Position numbers and translations under genes: made by a program. Source: Taibaiella sp. (GTDB lineage Bacteria; Bacteroidota; Bacteroidia; Chitinophagales; Chitinophagaceae). Taken from it: DNA of 64,000 nucleotides. Shown in pieces: positions 16,501 to 26,300 of the stretch. The notes under the pieces are model-generated. The model was not told the origin of the DNA and made no database searches. It was given only the letters and a program-made list of their open reading frames with translations. The stretch is taken from contig JAHBTQ010000002.1 of the NCBI GenBank assembly GCA_019638495.1, forward strand, positions 620,001-684,000, written 5' to 3'. The stretch's first letter is position 1, and each line of letters starts with the position of its first letter.

Positions 16501-19500
16501 CACCGGGAGGCACATGGAGCTGCAGTTGCGGTGGTTCAATATCTGTTGGCCTCGGTACCGGCGTTGTCACGACTACAACAGGGTCCGGAGGTAGCACATG
16601 TACTATTACTTATACATTGCCAACCGGTTGCCTTGCAACTGCGGTACTAACTGTGAATAGCAATCCCGGCGCAATAAGTGGCACACTGTCCTTGTGTTCA
16701 GGACAGTCGGCGACACTCACTAGCGCAACGCCGGGAGTAACATGGAGTTCATCTACACCCGCTGTAGCTACAATTAGCTCCTCCGGTACGTGGACCGGTG
16801 TGGCTGCAGGTACAGCAACAATTATTTGCGGTGCCAGCGGCTGTACTACTTCAACTGTGGTGACTGTAAATGCAGCTCCGAGTGCTATTACCGGCACACT
16901 TACTATTTGCGAAGGCAGCTCCAGCGTGTTGTCGAGCTCTCCCGCAGGTGGTGTATGGACCTGTTGTGCAGGCAATACTATTAGCGGAACAGGTCTATTT
17001 ACGGGCCTCGTGGCGGGCACCTGCGGTGTGACTTATACTTCGGCTGCCGGATGTTCACGCACAACGGTTGCAACCGTTAATCCAAATCCAACTGCAATAT
17101 TGGGACCTACCGGCATGTGTGTCGGTGCAACAGGAGTATATACATGCTCCACTACGGGCATTGTATGGTCTGTAACGCCGCCTTCTGTTCTTACTTTGCT
17201 TAGTCCGGGATTTGTAGCGGGAGCAAGCGCAGGTGTGGGAACAGTAGTGGCAACTGTGACCGCAACGGGGTGTTCTGCATCGATAGCGGTAACGGTAAAT
17301 GCTGCCCCGGGAGCTATAGGTGGTGTGCTGAACGTATGTGCCGGTGGCACAACTACCCTGACAAACTCTGCATCGGGCGGTACCTGGTCATATGTGGCCG
17401 GGACCGGAACTGCTACTATAGACCCGGTAACGGGTGTGTTGTCGGCCGGTACACCGGGCACGGGAACCGTGACCTACTCGCTGGGTTCTAGCTGCGTAAC
17501 TTCAACTACAGTAACTATTAACGCACTGCCGGGAATTATTACCGGTCCTGCGACAGTGTGTGCAGGTGTAACTACGAACTATACATGCACGCCTGCCGGA
17601 GGCACGTGGTCGGTAGGTGCACCTGCTACTATCTCGAGTGCTGGCGCATTCAGTTCAGCTACAGCCGGAACCTACACCATAGTTTATACATTACCTACAG
17701 GCTGCTCTCGCAGCACGACCGTAACAGTAAACGCACTGCCGGGAGTAATATCGGGTGCGACGAGCGTATGTGTAGGAAGCTGCACAACATTGACGAGTAC
17801 TCCTGCCGGTGGCACATGGAGCGCCAGCAATGGTAACGTTACAGTCACTGCAGGAACGGGAAATGTTTGTGGTGCATTTGCAGGCACGAGCGTTGTCTCT
17901 TATACACTTTTGGGATGCTCGCGTACGCAGACGATGCTGATAAATTCATTACCAACAGGCATGTCGCCATCGTCAGTACAAGTTTGCGAGGGCTCTACGC
18001 TATCACTTACCGGATCGCCGGCAGGCGGGACCTGGAGCAGTAGCAACACTGCGGTTGGCACAATAAGCACGGGCGGTGGATTGTTGGGTGGTATAAGCCC
18101 GGGAACAACCAGCATTACTTACACGCTACCATCGGGATGCGCAATGAGTGCCGTAGCTACAGTTAACGGATTGCCGGGAACTATTGGTGGTGTGTTGAGC
18201 GCTTGTGTTGGTCAGTGCACCACACTCAACAGCACACCTGCTACCGGCACCTGGTCGGTATCTGCAGGAACAGGTACTGCGACAATTGGATCTTCATCAG
18301 GTGTGCTATGTGGTAGCACTGCAGGGACAGTTTCGGTATCTTATACATTCGCTACAGGCTGTCGCAGAATAGCGGTCGCAACCGTGAATGGCCTGCCGGG
18401 CGCTATAACCGGTGCCACGAATGTGTGCGTCAGCAGTACTACAACGCTTAGCTGCGCGCCGGCAGGTGGCACATGGTCAATGGCATGTGCTACGGGAACA
18501 ATTGGAGCGACGTCCGGTGTTGTGACAGGTCTTTCTCCGGGCACATGCACGGTTACCTATACAGCAGGCGCTGGCTGTTACAGCACACAAGTAGTAACTA
18601 CCAACCCACTTCCTGCACCGATTACAGGCACAGCGACCACATGCGTTGGTCAATGTACTACGCTGTCTACTACCTCAATAGGCGGGGTATGGTCGAGCAG
18701 TACAACTGCGGTAGGGACAATTGGTGCCTCAACCGGTACATTCTGCGGTATTGCCGCAGGAACTAGTATAGTATCTTATACACTTCCAACAGGATGCCGT
18801 ACCACGCAGATAGCAACTGTGTATGCATTGCCATCCGCGATTGGCGGTTCTCTGCAGGTTTGTGCGGGATCTACAGGAATGCTGACAACGTCAACACCCG
18901 GTGGAACCTGGGGCATGAGTTGCGCAACGATAGCTACTGTAGATGCAAGTACCGGTGCTGTAACTGGCGTAGCCGCCGGCACATGTGAAGTAACATATAC
19001 GCTGGGTACCGGCTGCAGCGTGACAGCGATCGTAACTGTAAATTCAATACCTGCACCAATATCGGGCACATTACAGATCTGCCAGGGACAAACAACTACA
19101 TTGACTGATGCGACAATACCGGGTACCTGGAGCAGCGCTGCAGTTGGTGTTGCGACAGTTAGTGCGACGGGTGGTGTTGTCTATGGTGTAACACCGGGGA
19201 CAGCAACTATAAGTTATACCGGCGCAAACACTTGTAGCAATTCTGCCATTGTGACTGTATACGCATTACCGTCTGCAATTACGGGACCTTCTCCAATGTG
19301 GGTATGCGAAAACGCAAATATCACTTTGGCGAGCTCGCCTTCCGGTGGCGTATGGAGCAGTCCGGATGCCAATGTAAGTGTTAGCAGCATCAGCGGTGCC
19401 GTGACAGGTCTTACGGCCGGAACAGCAACCATAAGCTATACGCAGGGAATAGGTTGTGTACAAACAACTGTGGTAACGGTACAGGCGCAGCCTGCTGCTA

Positions 19501-22500
19501 TTACCGGTAACCTGAATGTCTGCATCGGATTCACCCAACTCTTGTCAACGACCAGCACCACCGGAACATGGAGCAGCAGCAATACTGCTGTAGCTCCGGT
19601 AGACCCAACCGGCCTGGTTTCCGGCCTGGTCCTTGGTACGGCAAATATCCGCTACACATTACCTGTGACCGGATGTTACCGCGAAGTGCAGGCCACGGTG
19701 CAGCCACTTCCTTCTACTATCATAGGACCTTCGGGTTTCTGTAACCTGAGCACTGCTATGTATACTAGTTCACCATCCGGAGGAACATGGTCCAGTGCTG
19801 ATACCTCAATCCTCACTACGGATTCAGTTTCAGGCGCTGCTACTGGTGTGAACGTAGATACTACTGATATTATATATACCCTACCTACAGGCTGCTCAAC
19901 GTCAAAGAGTGTATTCCTGATATTGGCACCTTATCCGATCACCGGTCCACACGATATGTGTCTCGGCCAGTCTAGAACACTTACCAACGTGATATCCGGC
20001 GGTACATGGACGAGCAGTAACCCGCTAATATGTTCTGTGAACCCGGCAACTGGCGATGTGACCGGCAACTCACTGGGTGTGGCTACTATTACGTACGTTC
20101 TTTCTACGGGTTGTGCATCTACTTATGATGTTACCGTAAATCCAATTCCAACGGGTATAGTCGGTCCGCTACAAGTATGTGAAAGCTATTCTGTAACGAT
20201 GAGTAACACTACTCCGGGTGGGTCATGGACTAGCAGTAATCCGCTGCTGGCAGATATCGGATCATCTTCCGGTATCGTTACTGCCACTGGCACAAGCGGT
20301 GTAGTAACACTTACCTATACGTTGGGTACGGGTTGTAATGCATCGCGAGATTTGACCGTCAATCCGTTGCCATTACCAATATCGGGACCGACCCAGGTCT
20401 GCGAGGGTGTGACGGTAAGTGAAATGAGTGGACCTGCAGGAGGACTGTGGTCATCATCTGCGGGTAACATTTACATCGATGCGCTAAGCGGCGATGCGAC
20501 CGGAGTGTTTGTAGGAACATCTACCATTTCCTATACACTTGCTACTGGATGTTACCGCACACAAGATATGACTGTGAATCCGTTGCCTTCAGGTATAAGC
20601 GGGGCCACTGACATATGCTTGTTAGACCAAACCACGCTCTATTGTCCTACTCCGGGTGGCACCTGGATATCAAGTGACATAACAATTGCTACAGTAACGC
20701 CAACGCCGCCTACGAGCTGCATTGTAACTGGAGTAGGCGCTGGAACTGTTGTCATCTCGTACGTGCTGCCTACCGGCTGCATCGCAACATACCCGATGAC
20801 GATCAACAATAATCCGGCACCGATCTCGGGCTCCACAACAGTTTGTGCCGGCTTTGCTACAAACTTATATAGTGGTCCATCGGGAGGTGTATGGAGCCAG
20901 GAACCTTCATCTATGCCTTATGGTACGATCAACGCCACTACCGGCGTGGTAAGCGGTATCATGGCGGGCTACATACCTGTTACGTACACACTTGGCACCG
21001 GTTGTCGTGCGGTAGATACTGTGGAAGTAATTACGCTTCCAGCTGTTATCGGTGGCATCCCTAGCGTGTGTGTTAATGACTCTACTATCCTTTCCTGCCC
21101 TGTGGCCGGTGGCACCTGGAGCAGCAGCAATACTGCACGGGCTACGGTGAACCCACTGACCGGCGCTGTAACTGGTGTGTCTCCCGGAACAGCAGTAATT
21201 ACTTACCAGGTAGGTACAGGTTGCTTTAATGTGCATACAGTTACCGTTAACCCACTCCCCGCGCCTATTACGGGAACATTTGTGGTGTGCGAACAATCGT
21301 CAACTATACTCAGCAGCGCTGCACCGGGTGGTGCATGGATAAGCGGCAACACTGCGGTGGGCACTGTCTTCGGACCTGTGGGGCCAACCTTTGGCTCTAC
21401 AACCTTTACAGGTGTAAGTGCAGGTACTACTACCATAACTTATATGCTGTTTACCGGCTGTAAGACCACTGTAGAGATGACGGTTAACTCAACACCGGCA
21501 CCCATAACGGGTAACCCACACATTTGTATGGGCGCATCCAATGTGTTCTCATCAACATCTACCGGTGGCATATGGAGCAGCAGCAATCCTGCTATCGCAA
21601 CCATTGGTGCAACCAGCGGAATTGCAACATCTGTTTCCCTGGGTGTTGTGACGATCAGCTACACTTATCCCGGAACAGGATGTACCTCTACTCGTGTAGT
21701 GACTGTGCAGCCATTGCCAGCAGTATTTAACGTAACCGGTGGCGGTAACTTCTGTGCCGGCGGCAGCGGTGTACATGTTAACCTTTCAGGTTCTCAGCCG
21801 GGTGTCAGCTACCAACTGTACTATGGCACTTCGGCAACAGGCTTCCTGGCAGGTAGCGGTTTTGCGCTCGACTTTGGTTTGCACACGGCTGCAGGTACCT
21901 ACACCGTGCAGGCTACCAACGTTACCAGTGGTTGCCAGCGCAATATGTCAGGCGCAGCTACTATCGTAGTGAACCCACTTGTAACTCCTTTAGTAAACAT
22001 TGCCACTACACCAACCGACAGTGTGTGCGAAGGCGAGACTGTAGCCATGACGGCAATGCCAACATTTGGCGGTACTGCTCCGGCATATACATGGAAAGTG
22101 AATGGCGTATTTGTGAGCACAGCCGACAACTATAGCTACATACCGGCCAATGGTGATGTGGTGACGGTGACCATGACCAGCAACTACACTTGTGTGGCCA
22201 CAACGGCAGCCACCGGCACCCAGTTGCTTACGGTAATGCCATCGGCAACTCCTGTGGCGGGTGTAATTACTACGCCGGGTGATACTGTTTGCCAGTACAA
22301 CCCGGTAACGTTCAACGCTGCGCCTGTGTATGGTGGCACAGCGCCAACCTACACATGGCTGGTGAATGGCACAACAGCCGCATTCGGGACATCCTTCACT
22401 TATGTACCTACTGACGGTGACATTGTGAACTTGCAAATGACCAGCAACTACCGCTGCAGGGCAGCAAATACGGTACTGAGCGGAGACGTGACCATGAGCG

Positions 22501-23066
22501 TAGACTCGATGAGGCTGCCAACAGTAACGGTTACGCCTGAGCCGGGCTCCATAGTTGCAGCGGGCAAACCTGTGACCATGCACGCATGGCCCAGCGATGC
22601 CGGGCCTAATCCAAGCTTCCAGTGGAAAGTGAATGGCATATTGGTGCCGGGAGCCACATCGGACACTTATACTGCCGTATTCCACGACTACGATTCCATA
22701 TCAGTAACAGTGATCAGCAGTGGCGTTTGTCATAACATTGGAACATCTGACTGGTTCAGGATAGATATGGCACCACTGGGAACCCACCAGACAGCAGTTG
22801 CTGCCAGCCAGTTGAGGCTGGTGCCTAACCCGAACAAGGGTACATTTACCATCAGCGGCAACCTGGCCTCGGGTGTGAACGAAGATGTACATATTGAGAT
22901 CACAGACATGCTGGGTCAAGTGGTGTTCAGGGGCAACCTGGTTGCAAAGCACGGACGAGTAAATAACAGGATAACCCTGGAGAACAACCTTGCAAACGGT
23001 ATGTACATGCTAACGCTGAGGACAGACACCGAGCAGAAAGTATTCCACTTTGTGCTGGAACAATAA
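13554..23066 (+). CDS. giant T9SS-secreted adhesin-like protein with L-type-lectin-like domain and about 30 Ig-like repeats
   Basis: The 3170-residue protein starts with a signal peptide (MKKYLLSVLTLLIVFAGYAQ). Residues about 20-240 resemble an L-type lectin (AEFEFQV, ADGIAFWI, LILDNYNNDG). Two BIG2-like repeats follow (about 243-385), then a jelly-roll-like insert (about 415-605), then about 28 more repeats to residue 2720. Each repeat is about 70 residues with a first Cys, a GGTWSSSN-type core, GTTTISY and a second Cys. A distinct beta domain (2727-2810), three Ig-like domains and a T9SS sorting domain (3087-3170, LVPNPNKGTF ... MLGQVVF ... NGMYMLTL) end the chain. It should be exported through type IX secretion and displayed or released. 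A role in adhesion or gliding is inference. TATCTTTG at 13509-13516 may be its -7 box. Confidence 0.9.
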   Translation: MKKYLLSVLTLLIVFAGYAQTTVSFATGGTPVYAAPWTLGGSAAVSGANIQLTPPSGSQSGRIYTSTPITLTGCGSFTAEFEFQVIPSSSAFAVADGIAFWILSPLSGFVGGGGIGLPTNPNGLVLILDNYNNDGVANDPLISLYGYPTGFTGTYVEGVATNRLGALSNQYFVWDGGWHHVKVTYAGGQVKLYLNHSATPSITGTFAITSTSLYFGFCASTGGAWSTQSIRNCIITYDNASPITGPDVVCTSTTGVYTDSTAGGTWSSSNTAVGTISSTGVLTPLTAGTTTISYAYGSGPCYATKVVTVNTTTLPSIGGPNPLCASTMGTYTNSVTGGTWSSSNPLIGTINASTGELSPTRAGSTTITYTAPMGCYRTIDVTLDPAPPALTITPDPASVCDGASLALTATGASAYHMFPPQSFENGCPTTPGVPVDGWNYAGAAGVTATWYHELGSTAVNPTIGSAVSGNNVANFHARSLTAGSYGYLYSPTFSMTGVSSAQFSIWVYRDATTAYNTATYNTEYLYVYLYGSSGGSTWVGTIPRRTGLGITGSFSGTSTPASSGWYQYTYTLPSGFGGTANYFYIYGFSQNGNNIYVDSITLTGTLAAPTWTPSTYLFTDATLSTAYTGTALNPVYVHPTGITTPTNITYTATISNGPCSSSGTRVVTMNPNPGAITGTTTICTSSTVTLSSSTSGGSWSSSNTTVATIGSSTGILSGSTPGTTSITYSFGSCYVTTTVTVVSSPGAITGIPTACLGATTTLSNATAGGSWSSSNTTVGTVDPSTGVVTGLSLGTTTITYGIATCYSTLTVTVNPYPTAITGTFGVCIGATTTLSSTPGGGFWFTSAPAVASVGVTTGIVTGTGVGTATITYRVGGCAVTTTVNVVSTPGPIAGTLTTCVGSTTTLTHAVSGGTWTSSDITKATVGSSSGIVTGTGVGTARITYTVGTGCYATAVVTVGATPTAPTGTLAICEGGTTTLSHSTPGGTWSCSCGGSISVGLGTGVVTTTTGSGGSTCTITYTLPTGCLATAVLTVNSNPGAISGTLSLCSGQSATLTSATPGVTWSSSTPAVATISSSGTWTGVAAGTATIICGASGCTTSTVVTVNAAPSAITGTLTICEGSSSVLSSSPAGGVWTCCAGNTISGTGLFTGLVAGTCGVTYTSAAGCSRTTVATVNPNPTAILGPTGMCVGATGVYTCSTTGIVWSVTPPSVLTLLSPGFVAGASAGVGTVVATVTATGCSASIAVTVNAAPGAIGGVLNVCAGGTTTLTNSASGGTWSYVAGTGTATIDPVTGVLSAGTPGTGTVTYSLGSSCVTSTTVTINALPGIITGPATVCAGVTTNYTCTPAGGTWSVGAPATISSAGAFSSATAGTYTIVYTLPTGCSRSTTVTVNALPGVISGATSVCVGSCTTLTSTPAGGTWSASNGNVTVTAGTGNVCGAFAGTSVVSYTLLGCSRTQTMLINSLPTGMSPSSVQVCEGSTLSLTGSPAGGTWSSSNTAVGTISTGGGLLGGISPGTTSITYTLPSGCAMSAVATVNGLPGTIGGVLSACVGQCTTLNSTPATGTWSVSAGTGTATIGSSSGVLCGSTAGTVSVSYTFATGCRRIAVATVNGLPGAITGATNVCVSSTTTLSCAPAGGTWSMACATGTIGATSGVVTGLSPGTCTVTYTAGAGCYSTQVVTTNPLPAPITGTATTCVGQCTTLSTTSIGGVWSSSTTAVGTIGASTGTFCGIAAGTSIVSYTLPTGCRTTQIATVYALPSAIGGSLQVCAGSTGMLTTSTPGGTWGMSCATIATVDASTGAVTGVAAGTCEVTYTLGTGCSVTAIVTVNSIPAPISGTLQICQGQTTTLTDATIPGTWSSAAVGVATVSATGGVVYGVTPGTATISYTGANTCSNSAIVTVYALPSAITGPSPMWVCENANITLASSPSGGVWSSPDANVSVSSISGAVTGLTAGTATISYTQGIGCVQTTVVTVQAQPAAITGNLNVCIGFTQLLSTTSTTGTWSSSNTAVAPVDPTGLVSGLVLGTANIRYTLPVTGCYREVQATVQPLPSTIIGPSGFCNLSTAMYTSSPSGGTWSSADTSILTTDSVSGAATGVNVDTTDIIYTLPTGCSTSKSVFLILAPYPITGPHDMCLGQSRTLTNVISGGTWTSSNPLICSVNPATGDVTGNSLGVATITYVLSTGCASTYDVTVNPIPTGIVGPLQVCESYSVTMSNTTPGGSWTSSNPLLADIGSSSGIVTATGTSGVVTLTYTLGTGCNASRDLTVNPLPLPISGPTQVCEGVTVSEMSGPAGGLWSSSAGNIYIDALSGDATGVFVGTSTISYTLATGCYRTQDMTVNPLPSGISGATDICLLDQTTLYCPTPGGTWISSDITIATVTPTPPTSCIVTGVGAGTVVISYVLPTGCIATYPMTINNNPAPISGSTTVCAGFATNLYSGPSGGVWSQEPSSMPYGTINATTGVVSGIMAGYIPVTYTLGTGCRAVDTVEVITLPAVIGGIPSVCVNDSTILSCPVAGGTWSSSNTARATVNPLTGAVTGVSPGTAVITYQVGTGCFNVHTVTVNPLPAPITGTFVVCEQSSTILSSAAPGGAWISGNTAVGTVFGPVGPTFGSTTFTGVSAGTTTITYMLFTGCKTTVEMTVNSTPAPITGNPHICMGASNVFSSTSTGGIWSSSNPAIATIGATSGIATSVSLGVVTISYTYPGTGCTSTRVVTVQPLPAVFNVTGGGNFCAGGSGVHVNLSGSQPGVSYQLYYGTSATGFLAGSGFALDFGLHTAAGTYTVQATNVTSGCQRNMSGAATIVVNPLVTPLVNIATTPTDSVCEGETVAMTAMPTFGGTAPAYTWKVNGVFVSTADNYSYIPANGDVVTVTMTSNYTCVATTAATGTQLLTVMPSATPVAGVITTPGDTVCQYNPVTFNAAPVYGGTAPTYTWLVNGTTAAFGTSFTYVPTDGDIVNLQMTSNYRCRAANTVLSGDVTMSVDSMRLPTVTVTPEPGSIVAAGKPVTMHAWPSDAGPNPSFQWKVNGILVPGATSDTYTAVFHDYDSISVTVISSGVCHNIGTSDWFRIDMAPLGTHQTAVAASQLRLVPNPNKGTFTISGNLASGVNEDVHIEITDMLGQVVFRGNLVAKHGRVNNRITLENNLANGMYMLTLRTDTEQKVFHFVLEQ

Positions 23067-23373
23067 CGAGATTAACCAACAGAAAATAACGGGTTGCTCA
23101 ATTTGAGTAACCCGTTATTTTTTTTGTCAATAGATAAGTGGCGCTAATAAATATACATATTTGTTACCAACGTTTTATTAGGCACAACTGCCTATAGAAA
23201 GGGGGATGGCGTCTTTAAGATACCGTAGTTTGCAGCGTATGTGGATATGTTGAATAAAAGTGGCACGGAAACACAGTAAGGTCCGCGATATATCTTAAAT
23301 TTGATAGATAGTAGATGTAAAAATTAGTATACCCTAATTCCCGATTGACTTACCAACCGGCAAAATTTTGCTT
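23067..23373. other. gap between the two giant genes
   Basis: About 300 bases hold the terminator at 23085-23126 and no gene. TAAATTTG at 23296-23303 fits the -7 promoter box for the next gene and lies 70 bases before its start. I find no TTTG at the standard distance upstream. The rest shows nothing I can interpret. Confidence 0.5.
23085..23126 (+). terminator. terminator of the first giant gene
   Basis: AATAACGGGTT (23085-23095) pairs with AACCCGTTATT (23109-23119) and is followed by a run of T. It lies about 20 bases after the stop codon. Confidence 0.88.
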
Positions 23374-26300
23374 ATGAATCGCACCACCATTACAGGAAAG
23401 CTACATTACGGAGCTGCATTAGTTCTGTTCACAGTTATCTCAATTTGCGCCCGTGCACAACAGTCTACAGCTTTGGCTGGCAGCCCTTCTGCTCGAAGCT
23501 GGAGCCCCATAGTAGGAGTTGAAGATGGCGCTTTAGTGAAGGGCAGAACCGCCAGTGAGAATCAGTCGCCGGTTGCACACGGCAAGGAAAGAACCAATTT
23601 TACGTCTTTTAGCACCTGGCACCGGAACTCAAATAGCGAGGTGCAAAAATACAATCGGGGAAATGAGAATCACCCCGAACTGGGGCTACTGTACCCGGAT
23701 GCGCCCTGCTCAGATTGTTACGAGATCATTGAAAAACGTACTGAAACAGAAAAATACTTTGTAAAAGAGGGAACAGAGGCCCGACAGTTTGCAGTGCAGG
23801 GATGCCTCTATCCATTACACTATAAAGATGAGAACGGGAGGTGGATGACAATCAACAGCCATCTGCAGAAGGGGCCTAACGACGGAACGTTTGTAACAAT
23901 TGGCCGGCCGGTAGAAGTGACGATCGATACGCGAAATAAACGGAGCACGCTCACAGGCAAACAAGGTGCAATTACCTATAACAATGATCTTGAGTTGATT
24001 TTTGTGGCGCCCGGTGGCGTAGAGACCTCGCTGGGCAAAGCAAATTGGTCGCACTTTACTGCCGGTGATGACGGGGTGCGTGTATCGGACGCGTGGCCGG
24101 GTATCGACATTGAGATGGCTGTACTCGTGAACAGCCTTAAGACAAACTTTATTGTGAAAAGCGCGCTACCGGCATATGCAGCTGGCCGGCTCGTAATTCG
24201 CGACCATATCTCGCTACCTAACAACCTAAGCCTGAATGCAGATAAGGGACAAACCATTAAAGATGCACTGACGATAACCAATGCAGAGGGTCAGATAGCG
24301 TACACAATGCACAAGGCTGTTGCCTATGAACAGGCAACAGGTCCGGACGCGGTAACGGAACTGGCATACAAGAAGTCTGGTGGAAATGTACTTGATATAG
24401 AAGTGCCGGGCAGCCTCCTGTCCAGGCCGGCTTCCTCATATCCATTAGTGGTAGACCCGCTGGTGTCGGGCACGCTATCTTCTGGCTTCACATATACTTC
24501 AGGTTCATTCCCGCCTGCTCTTACCAGTACCAGTGAATATTGCACGAACACGAACAACATTTCTATCCCTGCTGCAGCAACGCTCACTGATATACAGGTG
24601 ACATTCAACTACTATGGTCCACCATCAGTTTCCTGGGCACAATCGCGCCTGGCATTCCAGGTAGGCGGTGGCTGCACATATGGCTGGCTTTCCTGCTCAG
24701 CAGCGGCTTTTAGTAGCGGCATTCCCGGTAACACCTGTGGACTGCTGAACAGTAGCTTCTGGGGCGGCACACCTGCGTGGGGTTCTACATCAGGTTGTCT
24801 GCCGGCATATAGTTGCACGTCGTACACACTTCCGTTTCAATTATTGCTGACGCAGGCGCAAACATCTACTGCAGCATGCGCGCAGACTGTATATGCAACC
24901 GCCAGCGGATTTACGGTAACCGTCTTTGGAACGACAGCGATGTTGCCCTCCATCACACCATCTACCAGTACAGTGATGTGTATGCCTGACACACTTATAT
25001 TGGCAGGGTCGCCTGTGACCGGTACCTGGTCCTCTTCTGTGCCGGCAGTAGGAACTGTATCTACAACGGGGGTTGTCACCGGTCTAACGAATGGTACTAC
25101 GAACATTACATACACAGCCAGCGGATGCACCTCAGCGATTACGGTTACTGTGGGCACAACACCTACTGTTTCTGGAACGCCTGCTATTTGCTTTCCCGGA
25201 TCCGCAACACTCACCGGCTCACCAACAGGTGGCACATGGACATCGTCAGCCACCTCAATTGCAACTATAACTTCTGGTGGTTTGGTGACCGGGGTTTCAA
25301 TCGGTACTACCATTATCAACTACAATACCGGCACCTGCTCGCGCAATGTGCCATTCGATGTCAACAATCCGGCTGCAGTGACTCCAACCACACAACCGAC
25401 AGGCCTCTCCGTTACGGCGACTACACATAATGGTGGGACGATAACCTTCACGCCCAACTCATCAACGGGCTACCTCGTGATTGCAAGTACCAGCCCTACC
25501 CTTTCGGCAACTCCGGCTACTTACTCCACTTACGCCACAGGGTCCACATTTGGTGGTGGCATTGTAATACAAGGATCCACTTCAGGCAGTGCGCCGGCGT
25601 ATACCACAACACTACTTAACTCCAACACGCATTACTACCTGTTCGTTTTCGCGTTCAATAACAATTGCTCCGGCCCGCAATACAACACGACTGCACCGTT
25701 GACAGGGACTATGAACACGTGCATTGCCCCTACCAGTGTACCTACAATTGTCAGCTCGGGTGTAAACGTAATAAACCTGAGCTGGACAGCCTCGCCAACC
25801 GGCGGTGGATACATAAGTCCGATCAACTACACTGTTTATGCCTACTCAGATGCGGCATGTACTTCACTTGTACCCGGGTATCCCGTACCTGCCGGCACAG
25901 GCACAACTTATGCGGCAGGCGGTCTCGCAACGGGCACTCAATATTGGTTCAGGATAGCGCCGGCCGATGCATGTGCGATTCTAAGTCCCATCAACTCAGG
26001 CCTGACCTCTTGTTCCGCTGCCGGGTCGCTGCCCTACCTCCAAACATTTGAAGTAAACACAACACTTGGTGATCGCAGTCCGAACTGTATGACGAGCAAT
26101 GTGCAGAACTGCGTGTTCTCCGGAGTGCAGACCAGCGTTACCTATATAGGCACAATTAATACAAACCACACTGCAGGTGGTACAAAGTTTTATAATTTCT
26201 TCCGCGGTGGCGCATGCTCAGCAGGCTGGGCAAACCAATGGCTACTACTCCCCGGCCTTGCTTTGACAGCCGGTTCCACTTATACCCTTAGCTTCTGGTA

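Noticed and set aside
23165..23215. Similarity of GCCTATAGAAAGGGGGATGGC to a stretch near 58588-58613, as a possible riboswitch or shared element
   Set aside because: The likeness is limited to a few bases around TAGAAAGGG and a short hairpin. It does not fit the c-di-GMP consensus and the contexts differ.
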